Shown in pieces: positions 22,795-36,400 of a stretch of DNA of 64,000 nucleotides; position 1 is the stretch's first letter, and each line of letters starts with the position of its first letter. The notes under the pieces were generated by a model. The model had not been told where the DNA came from. It did no database searches and worked only from the letters and a program-made list of their open reading frames with translations. The stretch covers positions 9,757,012 through 9,821,011 of the forward strand of contig OZ024809.1 of the NCBI GenBank assembly GCA_964017045.1. Direction: 5' to 3'. A program made the translations under genes and the position numbers. The stretch comes from Omphiscola glabra (Eukaryota; Mollusca; Gastropoda; Lymnaeidae).

Positions 22795-23170
22795 TCTTTA
22801 GTCTATGACGGTCTGGAGTTCAATCCCCACCAAAGCCCATTCAAGCAAAAACATCACCAGCACCCCGGGGGAATGGGACTCGTTAACCTTGGACGGCAAC
22901 TCATCTAAGAGAAGGAAACTCTGAACTCACCGTAGATGGAGTCCCGTAGGCGCCTAGAATTGGTACAATGATACATTATGACAACTCCTGCGACGCCACT
23001 GGTGCCAAGCTGTGTCATCCACATGATGTTCCTTTGGGGTTATCCAGCGGCGTGGAGAGGGGCGTTTTGCTGTTGGGGACCAGCTTATAATCCTAGAAGA
23101 ATAAAATCCCAGGCCGTGTGGACTTCGCCCTGGGGAGTCGACACCATCGCCACATTGTGACGACGGACGG
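22795..23170. other. Possible SINE-like or eroded dispersed element
   Basis: A GC-richer block with ggagttcaatcccc (22815-22828), which resembles a pol III B box, and ctcgttaaccttggacggca. No clear A box, tail or target duplication, so the class is uncertain. Confidence 0.25.
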
Positions 23171-23353
23171 CCAAAAAAAAAATTAAAATAATAAAATAAT
23201 TAAAAAACGTGATAAATAAGATTCCCATACCAAATAAATCAGTTGCTTCCATCACGTAAATGACAAATCGCTTATAATTACAAAAATCCAAACAAAATTG
23301 GATATAAAGGATTTATAAGAAACACTCTGTTTTTAGGGGTTGTTTCTGCTGTG

Positions 23354-23905
23354 CTAGCGTGGGATCCTCGTAACATCCACACCAGTCCAGGTTGGCTCGT
23401 AAGTTACTAATGCTTTGATAAGAGTTTTGTTGATAGTTTTCTTTGTATTTCTAGTAATTTGTTTTTTTATGCGTATTTTGTGATCACTTAAATATGCTCC
23501 GTTTCCGGTCGCGTTTATTTCTGTTATTAAAATATTTCTTTCATTTATTAAGGATCCTAGATATTTGAATTGATTTAATTTTTCAAAAATGCGGTTTCTA
23601 ATTTTAATGCTTTCATCTGTCTGATGTTCTGTTAACAAAGTAATGTTTTTTGTTTTTGTTTTTTGTGGTTGTTAACTTCCATCCCTGCTTGTAGTGATGC
23701 GCCTTCTAAATCAGTGTGTCTTTACCGCTTTTCCCTAACACTACAGTGTTGTGTCATCAGCATATGTAAGATACTGAAAGTGTTGGTTGTAGAGAGTTCC
23801 TATTGGTTTGTGGGTCTTGGGTTTCCCTGATATAGTATCCTGTCATTTTTCCTCGGGAATGTTTCCTATGCATGTATGTATATGTGTATATATGTATGTT
23901 TCCTA
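23354..23905 (-). pseudogene. Eroded non-LTR reverse transcriptase fragment
   Basis: On the minus strand a frame includes FQYLTYADDTTL, with the catalytic YADD at about 23753-23764. After in-frame stops and shifts come FEKLNQFKYLGSLINERN, then HKIRIKKQITRNTKKTINK and TLIKALVTYE. This order (YADD, YLGS, TLI..TYG-like) is that of the RT palm/thumb of RTE-type LINEs. Several stops break it, so it is an old dead copy. Confidence 0.7.
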
Positions 23906-24754
23906 TAACTCGAATGTTAGGTTAAATGGGGTACAAGACAGTAAGTGTCCTTGTCTTAGTTCTCGTCTAAATTAAAATTCCCTCAATCCTCATATATTTT
24001 TATGTTGAAGTTTTTATAGTAGATATTAGAGAGTCAGAAATTCAGGATATTTTTGGAAGTGTGCGTACTTTCTGCACCCCCCCCCCCCAACCCCGGTTCT
24101 AAGCATTAGTACACATTATTTCCAAATCCAACAACCCCCCCTCCCCGCAGTATGTACACAAATCAATGGATGGATCAATGTCATTCTAATTTATTCTTTG
24201 CTTTTATCTTAATTGAGTTGTTCTTAAAGTAATAGCCCCCCCCCCCAAATCCACCCACAATCTAAAAGTGATATAGTTTAAGTTGCTCCTTATGTAACAT
24301 AACTTTATTACAACCTACAAAGCGCGAAGGGCGCGAAGCCCCGTGGGGCAATTTTGTTTGTTGCATATAATTTATTTTGAATGAATTGTTTGTGACTGCG
24401 TGTGTGTATGGGTGTGGGGGCTAGTAAAGTACGCCATTGTCAGTGTCGGATTGTGACCCATGGAGGGCTCTAGGCATTTAACATTTTGCCTACCCCTTGT
24501 TTAAGTTAAATCAGTCAGTTTGAGTGTGAATCAAACGTTGTGTTAAATATGGTGACTGTAGTTTTGTTTCATGTTTTTCAAAACTTTCGTCCCTGACCCT
24601 AGTGTTGTAAATGTAAATAGCAAAAAATATTATTTAACAACCAGTCTGTTCACTTGCGATCTGTAAACGTGATCACGTGATGAGGGGATAGCGCTGTCAC
24701 GCCCTGTCACTTCACACCTGTCACCTGAGAACCAATGTCAAATTAAAACAAGCA
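23906..24754. other. Intergenic, C-rich tracts and transposon-end-like motif
   Basis: Poly-C tracts lie near 24077-24088 and 24237-24246. cagtgtcggattgtgaccca at 24441 resembles the motif at 12325 and may be another DNA-transposon end. The rest is AT-rich without a gene. Confidence 0.35.
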
Positions 24755-24862
24755 TTGCATAGGTCAACGTGTGAACAGAGCATGCAAGCATTTCATTGGT
24801 CAACGTATGCACTGCGTATGCAAGTCAATGTAAGCATTTCATTGGTCAACATATGCACTGAG
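24755..24862. repeat. Short tandem duplication, 2-3 copies
   Basis: gcatttcattggtcaacgta followed by tgcactg is repeated about 45 bases apart (near 24788 and 24832), with a decayed copy upstream (gcattgcataggtcaacg). Confidence 0.7.
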
Positions 24863-25049
24863 TAAATAGCGGAAAAACATAAAACATAGTAATGGTCGCA
24901 CCATCACGTGGTGTGAGATTTGTCATGCTGTTAACACCCATTTAAGGTCTTAATGGGAGTCTGATGTTAAGTTTGGTACTAGGTATAGGTGATGCAGTTC
25001 GAATCAGTCACATTTAGACTAGCTTCAAACCAGTGCTAGGGAAGTGATA

Positions 25050-25460
25050 TTGGATGACATATGGACACAGTCATTTCACTTCTAATACTGGTTCTGTTGA
25101 AGTTGAATTTGAATGAAGTTTGTGTCTGGATCTAGGAGTTCTTGAACCGTTCTTCTTATAAGCGAAATTATTGATACTACTGATTACATATAGACGCAGT
25201 ATTTCATCTTAGTTCTTATACTGGATCCGTTGCAGTAGAATTTGAATTTGAATGAAATTTTTGTCTGGATCTAGAAGTTCTTGAACCGTTCTTCTTATAA
25301 GCGAAATTATTGATACTACTGATTTAATATAGACACAGTGTTTCATCTTAGTTCTTATACTGGATCTGTTGCAGCGAAAAAAGAATTTCAGCGGAAGTTG
25401 TGTCTGAATCTAGAAGTTCTTGAACTGTTTTTCTTTTAAACAAAGTGATTGATATTAAAA
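25050..25460. repeat. 139-bp tandem triplicate upstream of the Ig gene
   Basis: Words such as gtctggatctagaagttctt recur at 25124, 25263 and 25402 (139-base period). Each unit also contains aagcgaaattattgatacta and tcttatactggatctgttgc. The third copy ends about 40-60 bases before the Ig-gene start codon, so the array occupies its promoter or 5' UTR. Confidence 0.85.
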
Positions 25461-25498
25461 GATACGTAAAGCCGTACCTTAGCCGTATCCAGATCAGC

Positions 25499-25556
25499 AT
25501 GGCGTCCATTGTCGTACACCTTGTGCAAGCATTTGTCCTCTTAACTCATGCAGCAG
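25499..25556 (+). CDS. Ig gene exon 1: signal peptide
   Basis: The start is chosen because cagcATGG has A at -3 and G at +4 (a good Kozak context) and opens a hydrophobic 19-residue signal sequence ending in AA|G. The donor cag|gtaatt follows after one base of a codon. Any 5' UTR overlaps or follows the 139-bp repeats. A non-coding upstream exon cannot be excluded. Confidence 0.78.
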
Positions 25557-26626
25557 GTAATTAACTGTATTACACATTAAAAATGTCATCAAAAGTGACA
25601 TTCAAATGCTTGTGTTCCATCTTCATAATCACAATCAGCTTGAACTCAGTGAAATCACAACGAACCAATTTATTATGAGTTCAGAAGGTCGTGTGCACTT
25701 TATGGAGAAATAGTTCAAAATAATACAGTTATGTTGGATCAGAGTATAATAACTTTTCATTCCGGAAACAGCGCAAGATTAACCAAAGGTAAAGAAGTCA
25801 CGTGGTTAGGGGCCCTTTAACTATTAGGGGCCACTCGAACTTTTTAGGACCGTCGCGACAAGGCGTCGATATTTTTTTTTTGGGGGGGGGGGGTGGACTT
25901 TTTTCATATTAAACGAACTTGTAATGATGTTATGCAGTTTCTATAGTGAGAGAGAGAGAGAGAGAAAGAGAGACCAAGAGAGAGAGAGGGAGACCAAGAG
26001 AGAGAGAGAGGGAGAAAGAGAAAGAGAGAGAGAGAGAGAGAAAGAGAAAGAGAGAGAGAGACCAAGAGAGAGAGGGAGAAAGAGAAAGAGAGATAAAGAG
26101 AGAGGGAGAAAGAGAGAGAGAGACCAAGAGAGAGAGAGAGGGGGAAAGAGAAAGAGAGAGAGAGGGAGAAAGAGAAAGAGAAAGAGAGAGAGAAAGAGAG
26201 AGAGAAAGAGAGAGGGGGAAAGAGAAACAGAAAGAGAAAGAGAAAGAGAGAGAGAGCGAGAGGGAGAAAGAGAAAGAGAAAGAGAGAGAGAGAGAGACCA
26301 AGAGAGAGAAAGAGAGGGGGAGAAAGAGAAAGAGAAAGAGAGAGACCAAGAGAGAGAGTTATAGCGAGACATAGAGAGAGAGACCAAGAGAGAGAGAAAG
26401 AGGGTGAGAAAGAAATAGAGATAGCGAGAAATAGAGAGAGATCAAGAGAGAGAGAGAGATAGAGCGAGACATAGAGAGAGAGAGAGAGAAAGAGAAAGAG
26501 AGAGAGAGACCAAGAGAGAGAGAGAGAGACCAAGAGAGAGAGGGTGAGAGAGAGAGGGGGTGAGAAAGAAATAGAGATATCGAGACATAGAGAGAGACCA
26601 AGAGAGAGAGAGAGAGAGAACGAGAA

Positions 26627-26657
<31 letters not shown>

Positions 26658-27439
26658 CCAAGAGAGAGAGAAAGAGACCAAGAGAGAGAGAGAAAGAGAC
26701 CAAGAGAGAGAGAGAGAGACCAAGAGAGAGAGAGACCAAGAGAAAGAGGGAGAGACCAAGAGAGAGAGAGAGAGACCAAGAGAGAGAGACCAAGAGAGAG
26801 AGACCAAGAGAGAGAGACCGAGAGAGACCAAGAGAGAGAGAGAGACCAAGAGAGAGAGAGACCAAGAGAGAGAGAGAGGCCAAGAGAAAGAGGCCAAGAG
26901 AAAGAGGCCAAGAGAAAGAGACAGAGAGACCAAGAGAGAGAGAGTGTGAGAGAGAGGGAGAAAGAGAAAGAGATAGACCAAGAGAGAGGGGGGGGGGGGC
27001 TTGAAACAAGTTAACAATACAACGAAACATGCTTTGACTTCTTCAGAGGATTTCTTGGAGATGAGACGTGAAAATTGAATTGTCTTTGATCGAATATCTT
27101 GATAGCTCAAACTGTTGTAACCATATTCGAGTGTTGACGTGGCCTAAATCATGTGCTATTGAGGCCTAACTCGTATGGTGCTGCAATCTACAACCTTATA
27201 TTTGATGTGCTTTTTTTTTTTGACTAAAAGTAAAGAAGTCACGTGGTTAGGGGCCCTTTAGCTATTAGGGGCCCCTCGAACTTTTTGGGACCGTCGCTAC
27301 AAGGCGTCGATATTTTTTTTTGGGGGGTGGGGGTGGTGTGGACTTTTTTCATATTAAACGAACTTGTAATGATGTTATGCAGTTTCTATAGTGAGACAGA
27401 GAGAGAGATAGAGACCAAGAGAGAGAGAGATAGAGACCA

Positions 27440-27482
<43 letters not shown>

Positions 27483-30400
27483 CCAAGAGAGAGGGAGAAA
27501 GAGAAAGAGAGAGAGATAGAGAGAAAGAGAGAGAGAGAGGGAGAAAGAGAAAGAGAGAGAGGGAGAAAGAGAAAGAGAGAGAGAGAGACCAAGAGAGAGA
27601 GAGAGAGAGGGAGAAAGAGAAAGAGAGAGAATATGGTTTTTCAAATATATATTTTTTTATTCCAAAGGGAGATAAAAATGAGATTTCTGTAACAGAGCTG
27701 AAAGTATTATTATTATCCCTCCTTTTCTCGAGTTCAAACAATTAAGGTCTCCTTTTGCCCCTAACGTCACAACCAGACCCCTCCGAGATTTCTGCATGGA
27801 TGAAGCCACGATTAAAACATTAAACTAATTAATGTTAAAAAATCATAAGCAAAAATATCGATGGGATTTAAATAAAAGGATTTTTTTGTTTTAAGAAGGG
27901 CGTGCTATCAATGGCCAAAGTAGCAGACATGTTTAACTTATTGCTGCAGATACATTAAGATGGTGACATATTTAGCTAGGTGCTTCACACACACTCAGGA
28001 GGTGACGCATTCAACTAGTTGCTTCAGACACATTCAGATGGTGACATATTTAGCTAGTTACTTCAGACACATTCAGGTGGTGACATATTTAACTAGTTGG
28101 TTCAGACACATTCAGATGGTGACATATTTAGCTAGTCGCTTCAGACACACTCAGATGGTGACATATTTAGCTAGTCGCTTCAGACACATTCAAATGTGAC
28201 ATATTTAACTAGTCGCTTCAGACAAATTCAAATGTGACATATTTAGCTAGTTACTTCAGACACATTCAAATGGTGACATATTTAGCTAGTTACTTCAGAC
28301 ACATTCAGATGGTTACATATTTAGCTAGTCGCTTCAGACACACTCAGATGGTGACATATTTAAGTAGCTGCTTCAGAAAAACTCAGATGGTGACATATTT
28401 TACTAGTTATTTCAAACGAACTCAGATGGTAACATATTTAGCTAGTTACTTCAGACACATTCAGATGGTGACATATTTAGCTTGTTGCTTCAGACACATT
28501 CAGATGGTGACATATTAACTAGTTGCTTCAGAAAAACTCAGATGGTGATATATTTAACTAGTTGCTTCAGACAAACTCAGACGATGACATATTTCATTAG
28601 TTCCTGCAGACGAACTCAGATGATGACATATTTAACTTGTTGCTTCAGTCGAACTCAGATGGTGACATATTTAACAAGTTGTTTCAGTCACAATCAGATG
28701 ACGACATATTTAACTAGTTGCTTCAGACACATTCAGATGATGACATATTTAACTAATTGCTTCAGAAAAACTCAGATGATGACATATTTAACTAATTGCT
28801 TCAGACAAACTCAGATGATGACATATTTAACTAATTGCTTCAGACAAACTCAGATGATGACATATTTAATTAGTTGCTTCAGACACATTCAGGTGGTGAT
28901 ATATTTAACTAGTTGCTTCAGAGAAACTCAGACGATGACATATTTATCTTGTTGCTTCAGTCGAACTCAGATGGTGACATATTTAACTAGTTGATTCAGT
29001 CACTTTCAGATGATGACATATTTAACTAGTTGCTTCAGACACATAAAGATGATGACATATTTAACTAGTTGCTTCAGACACATTCAAATGAGGACATATT
29101 TAACTAGTTGCTTCAGACAAACTCAGATGATGACATATTTAACTAGTTACTTCAGACACATTCAGGTGGATACATATTTAACTAGCTGCTTCAGACACAT
29201 TCAGATGGTGACATATTTAGCTAGTTTCTTCAGATACATTCAGGTGGTGATATATTTAACTAGTTGCTTCAGAGAAACTCAGACGATGACATATTTATCT
29301 TGTTGCTTCAGTCGAACTCAGATGGTGACATATTTAACTAGTTGATTCAGTCACTTTCAGATGATGACATATTTAACTAGTTGCTTCAGACACATAAAGA
29401 TGATGACATATTTAACTAGTTGCTTCAGACACATTCAAATGAGGACATATTTAACTAGTTGCTTCAGACAAACTCAGATGATGACATATTTAACTAGTTA
29501 CTTCAGACACATTCAGGTGGATACATATTTAACTAGCTGCTTCAGACACATTCAGATGGTGACATATTTAGCTAGTTTCTTCAGATACATTATGTGGTGA
29601 CATATTTAACTAGTCGCTTCAGACACATTCAGATGATGACATATTTAAATAGTTGCTTCAGACAAACTCAGATGGTGACATATTTAACTAGTTGCTTCAG
29701 ACAAACTCAGATGGTGACATATTTAACTAGCTACTTCAGACACATTCAGGTGGTGACATATTTAACTAGTCGCTTTAGACACATTCAAATGTGACATATT
29801 TAACTAGTTACTTCAGACATATTCAGGTGGTGACATATTTAACTAGTTGCTTCAGACACATTCAAATGTGACATATTTAACTAGTTGCTTCAGACACATT
29901 CAAATGTGACATTTTTAACTAGTTGCTTCAGACACATTCAAATGTGACATATTTAACTAGTTACTTCAGACACATTCAAATGTGACATATTTAACTAGTT
30001 GCTTCAGACACATTCAAATGTGACATATTTAACTAGTTACTTCAGACACATTCAAATGTGACATATTTAACTAGTTACTTCAGACACATTCAAATGTGAC
30101 ATATTTAACTAGTTACTTCAGACACATTCAATGTGACATATTTAACTAGTTACTTCAGACACATTCAAATGTGACATATTTAACTAGTTGCTTCAGACAC
30201 ATTCAAATGTGACATATTTAACTAGTTACTTCAGACACATTCAAATGTGACATATTTAACTAGTTGCTTCAGACACATTCAAATGTGACATATTTAACTA
30301 GTTGCTTCAGACACATTCAAATGTGACATATTTAACTAGTTGCTTCAGACACATTCAAATGTGACATATTTAACTAGTTGCTTCAGACACATTCAAATGT

Positions 30401-33400
30401 GACATATTTAACTAGTTGCTTCAGACACATTCAAATGTGACATATTTAACTAGTTGCTTCAGACACATTCAAATGTGACATATTTAACTAGTTGCTTCAG
30501 ACACATTGAGGTGGTGACATATTTAGCTAGTTACTTCAGACATATTCAGGTGGTGACATATTTAACTAATCGCTTCAGACACATTCAAATGTGACATATT
30601 TAACTAGTTGCTTCAGACACATTCAGGTGGTGACATATTTAACTAGTCGCTTCAGGCACATTCAAATGTGACATATTTAACTAGTTGCTTCAGACACATT
30701 CAAATGTGACATATTTAACTAGTTACTTCAGACACATTCAGGTGGTGACATATTTAACTAGTCGCTTCAGACACATTCAAATGTGACATATTTAGCTAGT
30801 TACTTCAGACACATTCAGGTGGTGACATATTTAACTAGTCGCTTCAGACACATTCAAATGTGACATATTTAACTAGTTACTTCAGACACATTCAAATGTG
30901 ACATATTTAGCTAGTTGCTTCAGACACATTCAGGTGGTGACATATTTAACTAGTCGCTTCAGACACATTCAGGTGGTGACATATTAAACTAGTCGCTTCA
31001 GACACATTCAAATGTGACATATTTAACTAGTTGCTTCAGACACATTCAGATGATGACATTTTAACTAGTTGCTTCAGACAAACTCAGATGATGACATTCT
31101 AACTAGTTGCTTAAGACAAACTCAGATGATGACATTTTAACTAGTTACTTCAGACATATTCAGGTGGTGACATATTTAACTAGTTGCTTCAGACACATTC
31201 AGATGATGACATTTTAACTAGTTGCTTCAGACACATTCAAATGTGACATATTTAACTAGTTGCTTCAGACACATTCAAATGTGACATATTTAACTAGTTG
31301 CTTCAGACACATTCAGGTGGTGACATATTTAACTAGTCGCTTCAGACACATTCAAATGTGACATATTTAACTAGTTGCTTCAGACACATTCAAATGTGAC
31401 ATATTTAACTAGTTGCTTCAGACACATTCAAATGTGACATATTTAACTAGTTGCTTCAGACACATTCAAATGTGACATATTTAACTAGTTACTTCAGACA
31501 CATTCAAATGTGACATATTTAATTAGTTGCTTCAGACACATTCAAATGTGACATATTTAACTAGTTAATTCAGACACATTCAAATGTGACATATTTAACT
31601 AGTTGCTTCAGACACTTTCAAATGTGACATATTTAACTAGTTGCTTCAGACACATTCAAATGTGACATATTTAACTAGTTGATTCAGACACATTCAAATG
31701 TGACATATTTAGATAGTTACTTCAGACATATTCAGGTGGTGACATATTTAACTAGTCGCTTCAGACACATTCAAATGTAACATATTTAACTAGTTGCTTC
31801 AGACACATTCAGGTGGTGACATATTTAACTAGTCGCTTCAGACACATTCAAATGTGACATATTTAACTAGTTGCTTCAGACACATTCAAATGTGACATAT
31901 TTAACTAGTTGCTTCAGACACATTCAAATGTGACATATTTAACTAGTTGCTTCAGACACATTCAAATGTGACATATTTAACTAGTTGCTTCAGACACATT
32001 CAAATGTGACATATTTAACTAGTTACTTCAGACACATTCAAATGTGACACATTTAACTAGTTGCTTCAGACACATTCAAATGTGACATATTTAACTAGTT
32101 ACTTCAGACACATTCAAATGTGACATATTTAACTAGTTACTTCAGACACATTCAAATGTGACATATTTAACTAGTTACTTCAGACACATTCAAATGTGCC
32201 ATATTTAACTAGTTACTTCAGACACATTCAAATGTGACATATTTAACTAGTTGCTTCAGACACATTCAAATGTGACATATTTAACTAGTTAATTCAGACA
32301 CATTCAAATGTGACATATTTAACTAGTTGCTTCAGACACATTCAAATGTGACATATTTAACTAGTTGCTTCAGACACATTCAAATGTGACATATTTAACT
32401 AGTTGCTTCAGACACATTCAAATGTGACATATTTAACTAGTTGCTTCAGACACATTCAGGTGGTGACATATTTAACTAGTCGCTTCAGACACATTCAGGT
32501 GGTGACATATTTAACTAGTCGCTTCAGACACATTCAAATGTGACATATTTAACTAATTGCTTCAGACACATTCAGATGATGACATTTTAACTAGTTGCTT
32601 CAGACAAACTCAGATGATGACATTCTAACTAGTTGCTTAAGACAAACTCAGATGATGACATTTTAACTACTTACTTCAGACATATTCAGGTGGTGACATA
32701 TTTAACTAGTTGCTTCAGACACATTCAGATGATGACATTTTAACTAGTTGCTTCAGACACATTCAAATGTGACATATTTAACTAGTTGCTTCAGACACAT
32801 TCAAATGTGACATATTTAACTAGTTGCTTCAGACACATTCAGGTGGTGACATATTTAACTAGTCGCTTCAGACACATTCAAATGTGACATATTTAACTAG
32901 TTGCTTCAGACACATTCAAATGTGACATATTTAACTAGTTGCTTCAGACACATTCAAATGTGACATATTTAACTAGTTGCTTCAGACACATTCAAATGTG
33001 ACATATTTAACAAGTTACTTCAGACACATTCAAATGTGACATATTTAATTAGTTGCTTCAGACACATTCAAATGTGACATATTTAACTAGTTACTTCAGA
33101 CACATTCAAATGTGATATATTTAACTAGTTGCTTCAGACACTTTCAAATGTAAAATATTTAACTAGTTGCTTCAGACACATTCAAATGTGACATATTTAA
33201 CTAGTTGCTTCAGACACATTCAGGTGGTGACATATTTAGATAGTTACTTCAGACATATTCAGGTGGTGACATATTTAACTAGTCGCTTCAGACACATTCA
33301 AATGTAACATATTTAACTAGTTGCTTCAGACACATTCAGGTGGTGACATATTTAACTAGTCGCTTCAGACACATTCAAATGTGACATATTTAACTAGTTG

Positions 33401-36400
33401 CTTCAGACACATTCAAATGTGACATATTTAACTAGTTGCTTCAGACACATTCAAATGTGACATATTTAACTAGTTGCTTCAGACACATTCAAATGTGACA
33501 TATTTAACTAGTTGCTTCAGACACATTCAAATGTGACATATTTAACTAGTTACTTCAGACACATTCAAATGTGACATATTTAACTAGTTGCTTCAGACAC
33601 ATTCAAATGTGACATATTTAACTAGTTACTTCAGACACATTCAAATGTGACATATTTAACTAGTTACTCCAGACACATTGAAATGTGACATATTTAACTA
33701 GTTACTTCAGACACATTCAAATGTGACATATTTAACTAGTTGCTTCAGACACATTCAAATGTGACATATTTAACTAGTTGCTTCAGACACATTCAGGTGG
33801 TGACATATTTAACTAGTTGCTTCAAACACATTCAAATGTGACATATTTAACTAGTTGCTTCAGACACATTCAGATGATGACATTTTAACTGGTTGCTTCA
33901 GACAAACTCAGATGATGAGATATTTAACTAGTTGCTTCAGACGAATTCAGATGGTGACATATTTAACAAGTTGCTTAAGACACATTCAGGTGGTGACATA
34001 TTTAGCTAGCTGCTTCAGACACAATCAAATGGTGACATATTTAACTAGTTTCTTCAGACACATTTAAATGGTGACATATTTAACTAGTTGCTTCAGACAC
34101 ACTAAGATGGTGACATATTTAACTAGTTGCTTCATACACACTCAGATGGGGACATATTTAACTAGTTACTTCAGACACATTCAGGTGCTGACATATTTAA
34201 CTAGTTGATTCAGACACACTCAGGTGGTGACATATTTAACTATCTGCTGCAGACACATTAAGATGGTGACATATTTAACTAGTTGCTTCCGACACACTCA
34301 GATGGTGACTTATTTAACTAGTTGCTTCAGACACATTAAGGTAGTGACATATTTAACTAGTTACTTCAGACACATTCAAATGTGACATATTTAACTAGTT
34401 GCTTCAGACGAACTCAGATGGTGACATATTTAACTAGTCGCTTCAGACACATTCAAATGTAACATATTTAACTAGTCGCTTCAGACACATTCAGGTGGTG
34501 ACATATTTAACTAGTCGCTTCAGACACATTCAAATGTGACATATTTAACTAGTTGCTTCAGACACATTCAAATGTGACATATTTAACTAGTTGCTTCAGA
34601 CACATTCAAATGTGACATATTTAACTAGTTGCTTCAGACACATTCAAATGTGACATATTTAACTAGTTGCTTCAGACACATTCAAATGTGACATATTTAA
34701 CTAGTTACTTCAGACACATTCAAATGTGACATATTTAACTAGTTGCTTCAGACACATTCAAATGTGACATATTTAACTAGTTACTTCAGACACATTCAAA
34801 TGTGACATATTTAACTAGTTACTTCAGACACATTCAAATGTGACATATTTAACTAGTTACTTCAGACACATTCAAATGTGACATATTTAACTAGTTACTT
34901 CAGACACATTCAAATGTGACATATTTAACTAGTTGCTTCAGACACATTCAAATGTGACATATTTAACTAGTTAATTCAGACACATTCAAATGTGACATAT
35001 TTAACTAGTTGCTTTAGACACATTCAGGTGGTGACATATTTAACTAGTTGCTTCAGACACATTCAAATGTGACATATTTAACTAGTTGCTTCAGACACAT
35101 TCAAATGTGACATATTTAACTAGTTGCTTCAAACACATTCAAATGTGACATATTTAACTAGTTGCTTCAGACACATTCAAATGTGACATATTTAACTAGT
35201 TGCTTCAGACACATTCAAATGTGACATATTTAACTAGTTGCTTCAGACACATTCAAATGTGACATATTTAACTAGTTGCTTCAGACACATTCAAATGTGA
35301 CATATTTAACTAGTTGCTTCAGACACATTCAGGTGGTGACATATTTAACTAGTCGCTTCAGACACATTCAGGTGGTGACATATTTAACTAGTCGCTTCAG
35401 ACACATTCAAATGTGACATATTTAACTAGTTGCTTTAGACACATTCAGATGATGACATTTTAACTAGTTGCTTCAGACAAACTCAGATGATGACATTCTA
35501 ACTAGTTGCTTAAGACAAACTCAGATGATGACATTTTAACTAGTTACTTCAGACATATTCAGGTGGTGACATATTTAACTAGTTGCTTCAGACACATTCA
35601 GATGATGACATTTTAACTAGTTGCTTCAGACACATTCAAATGTGACATATTTAACTAGTTGCTTCAGACACATTCAAATGTGACATATTTAACTAGTTGC
35701 TTCAGACACATTCAAATGTGACATATTTAACTAGTTGCTTCAGACACATTCAAATGTGACATATTTAACTAGTTACTTCAGACACATTCAAATGTGACAT
35801 ATTTAATTAGTTGCTTCAGACACATTCAAATGTGACATATTTAACTAGTTACTTCAGACACATTCAAATGTGACATATTTAACTAGTTGCTTCAGACACT
35901 TTCAAATGCGACATATTTAACTAGTTGCTTCAGACACATTCAAATGTGACATATTTAACTAGTTGCTTCAGACACATTCAGGTGGTGACATATTTAGATA
36001 GTTACTTCAGACATATTCAGGTGGTGACATATTTAACTAGTCGCTTCAGACACATTCAAATGTAACAAATTTAACTAGTTGCTTCAGACACATTCAGGTG
36101 GTGACATATTTAACTAGTCGCTTCAGACACATTCAAATGTGACATATTTAACTAGTTGCTTCAGACACATTCAAATGTGACATATTTAACTAGTTGCTTC
36201 AGACACATTCAAATGTGACATATTTAACTAGTTGCTTCAGACACTTTCAATGTGACATATTTAACTAGTTGCTTCAGACACATTCAAATGTGACATATTT
36301 AACTAGTTACTTCAGACACATTCAAATGTGACATATTTAACTAGTTGCTTCAGACACATTCAAATGTGACATATTTAACAAGTTACTTCAGACACATTCA

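Noticed and set aside
25904..27741. Ser/Leu-rich and Arg/Glu-rich frames
   Set aside because: Translations of (ga)n purine arrays.
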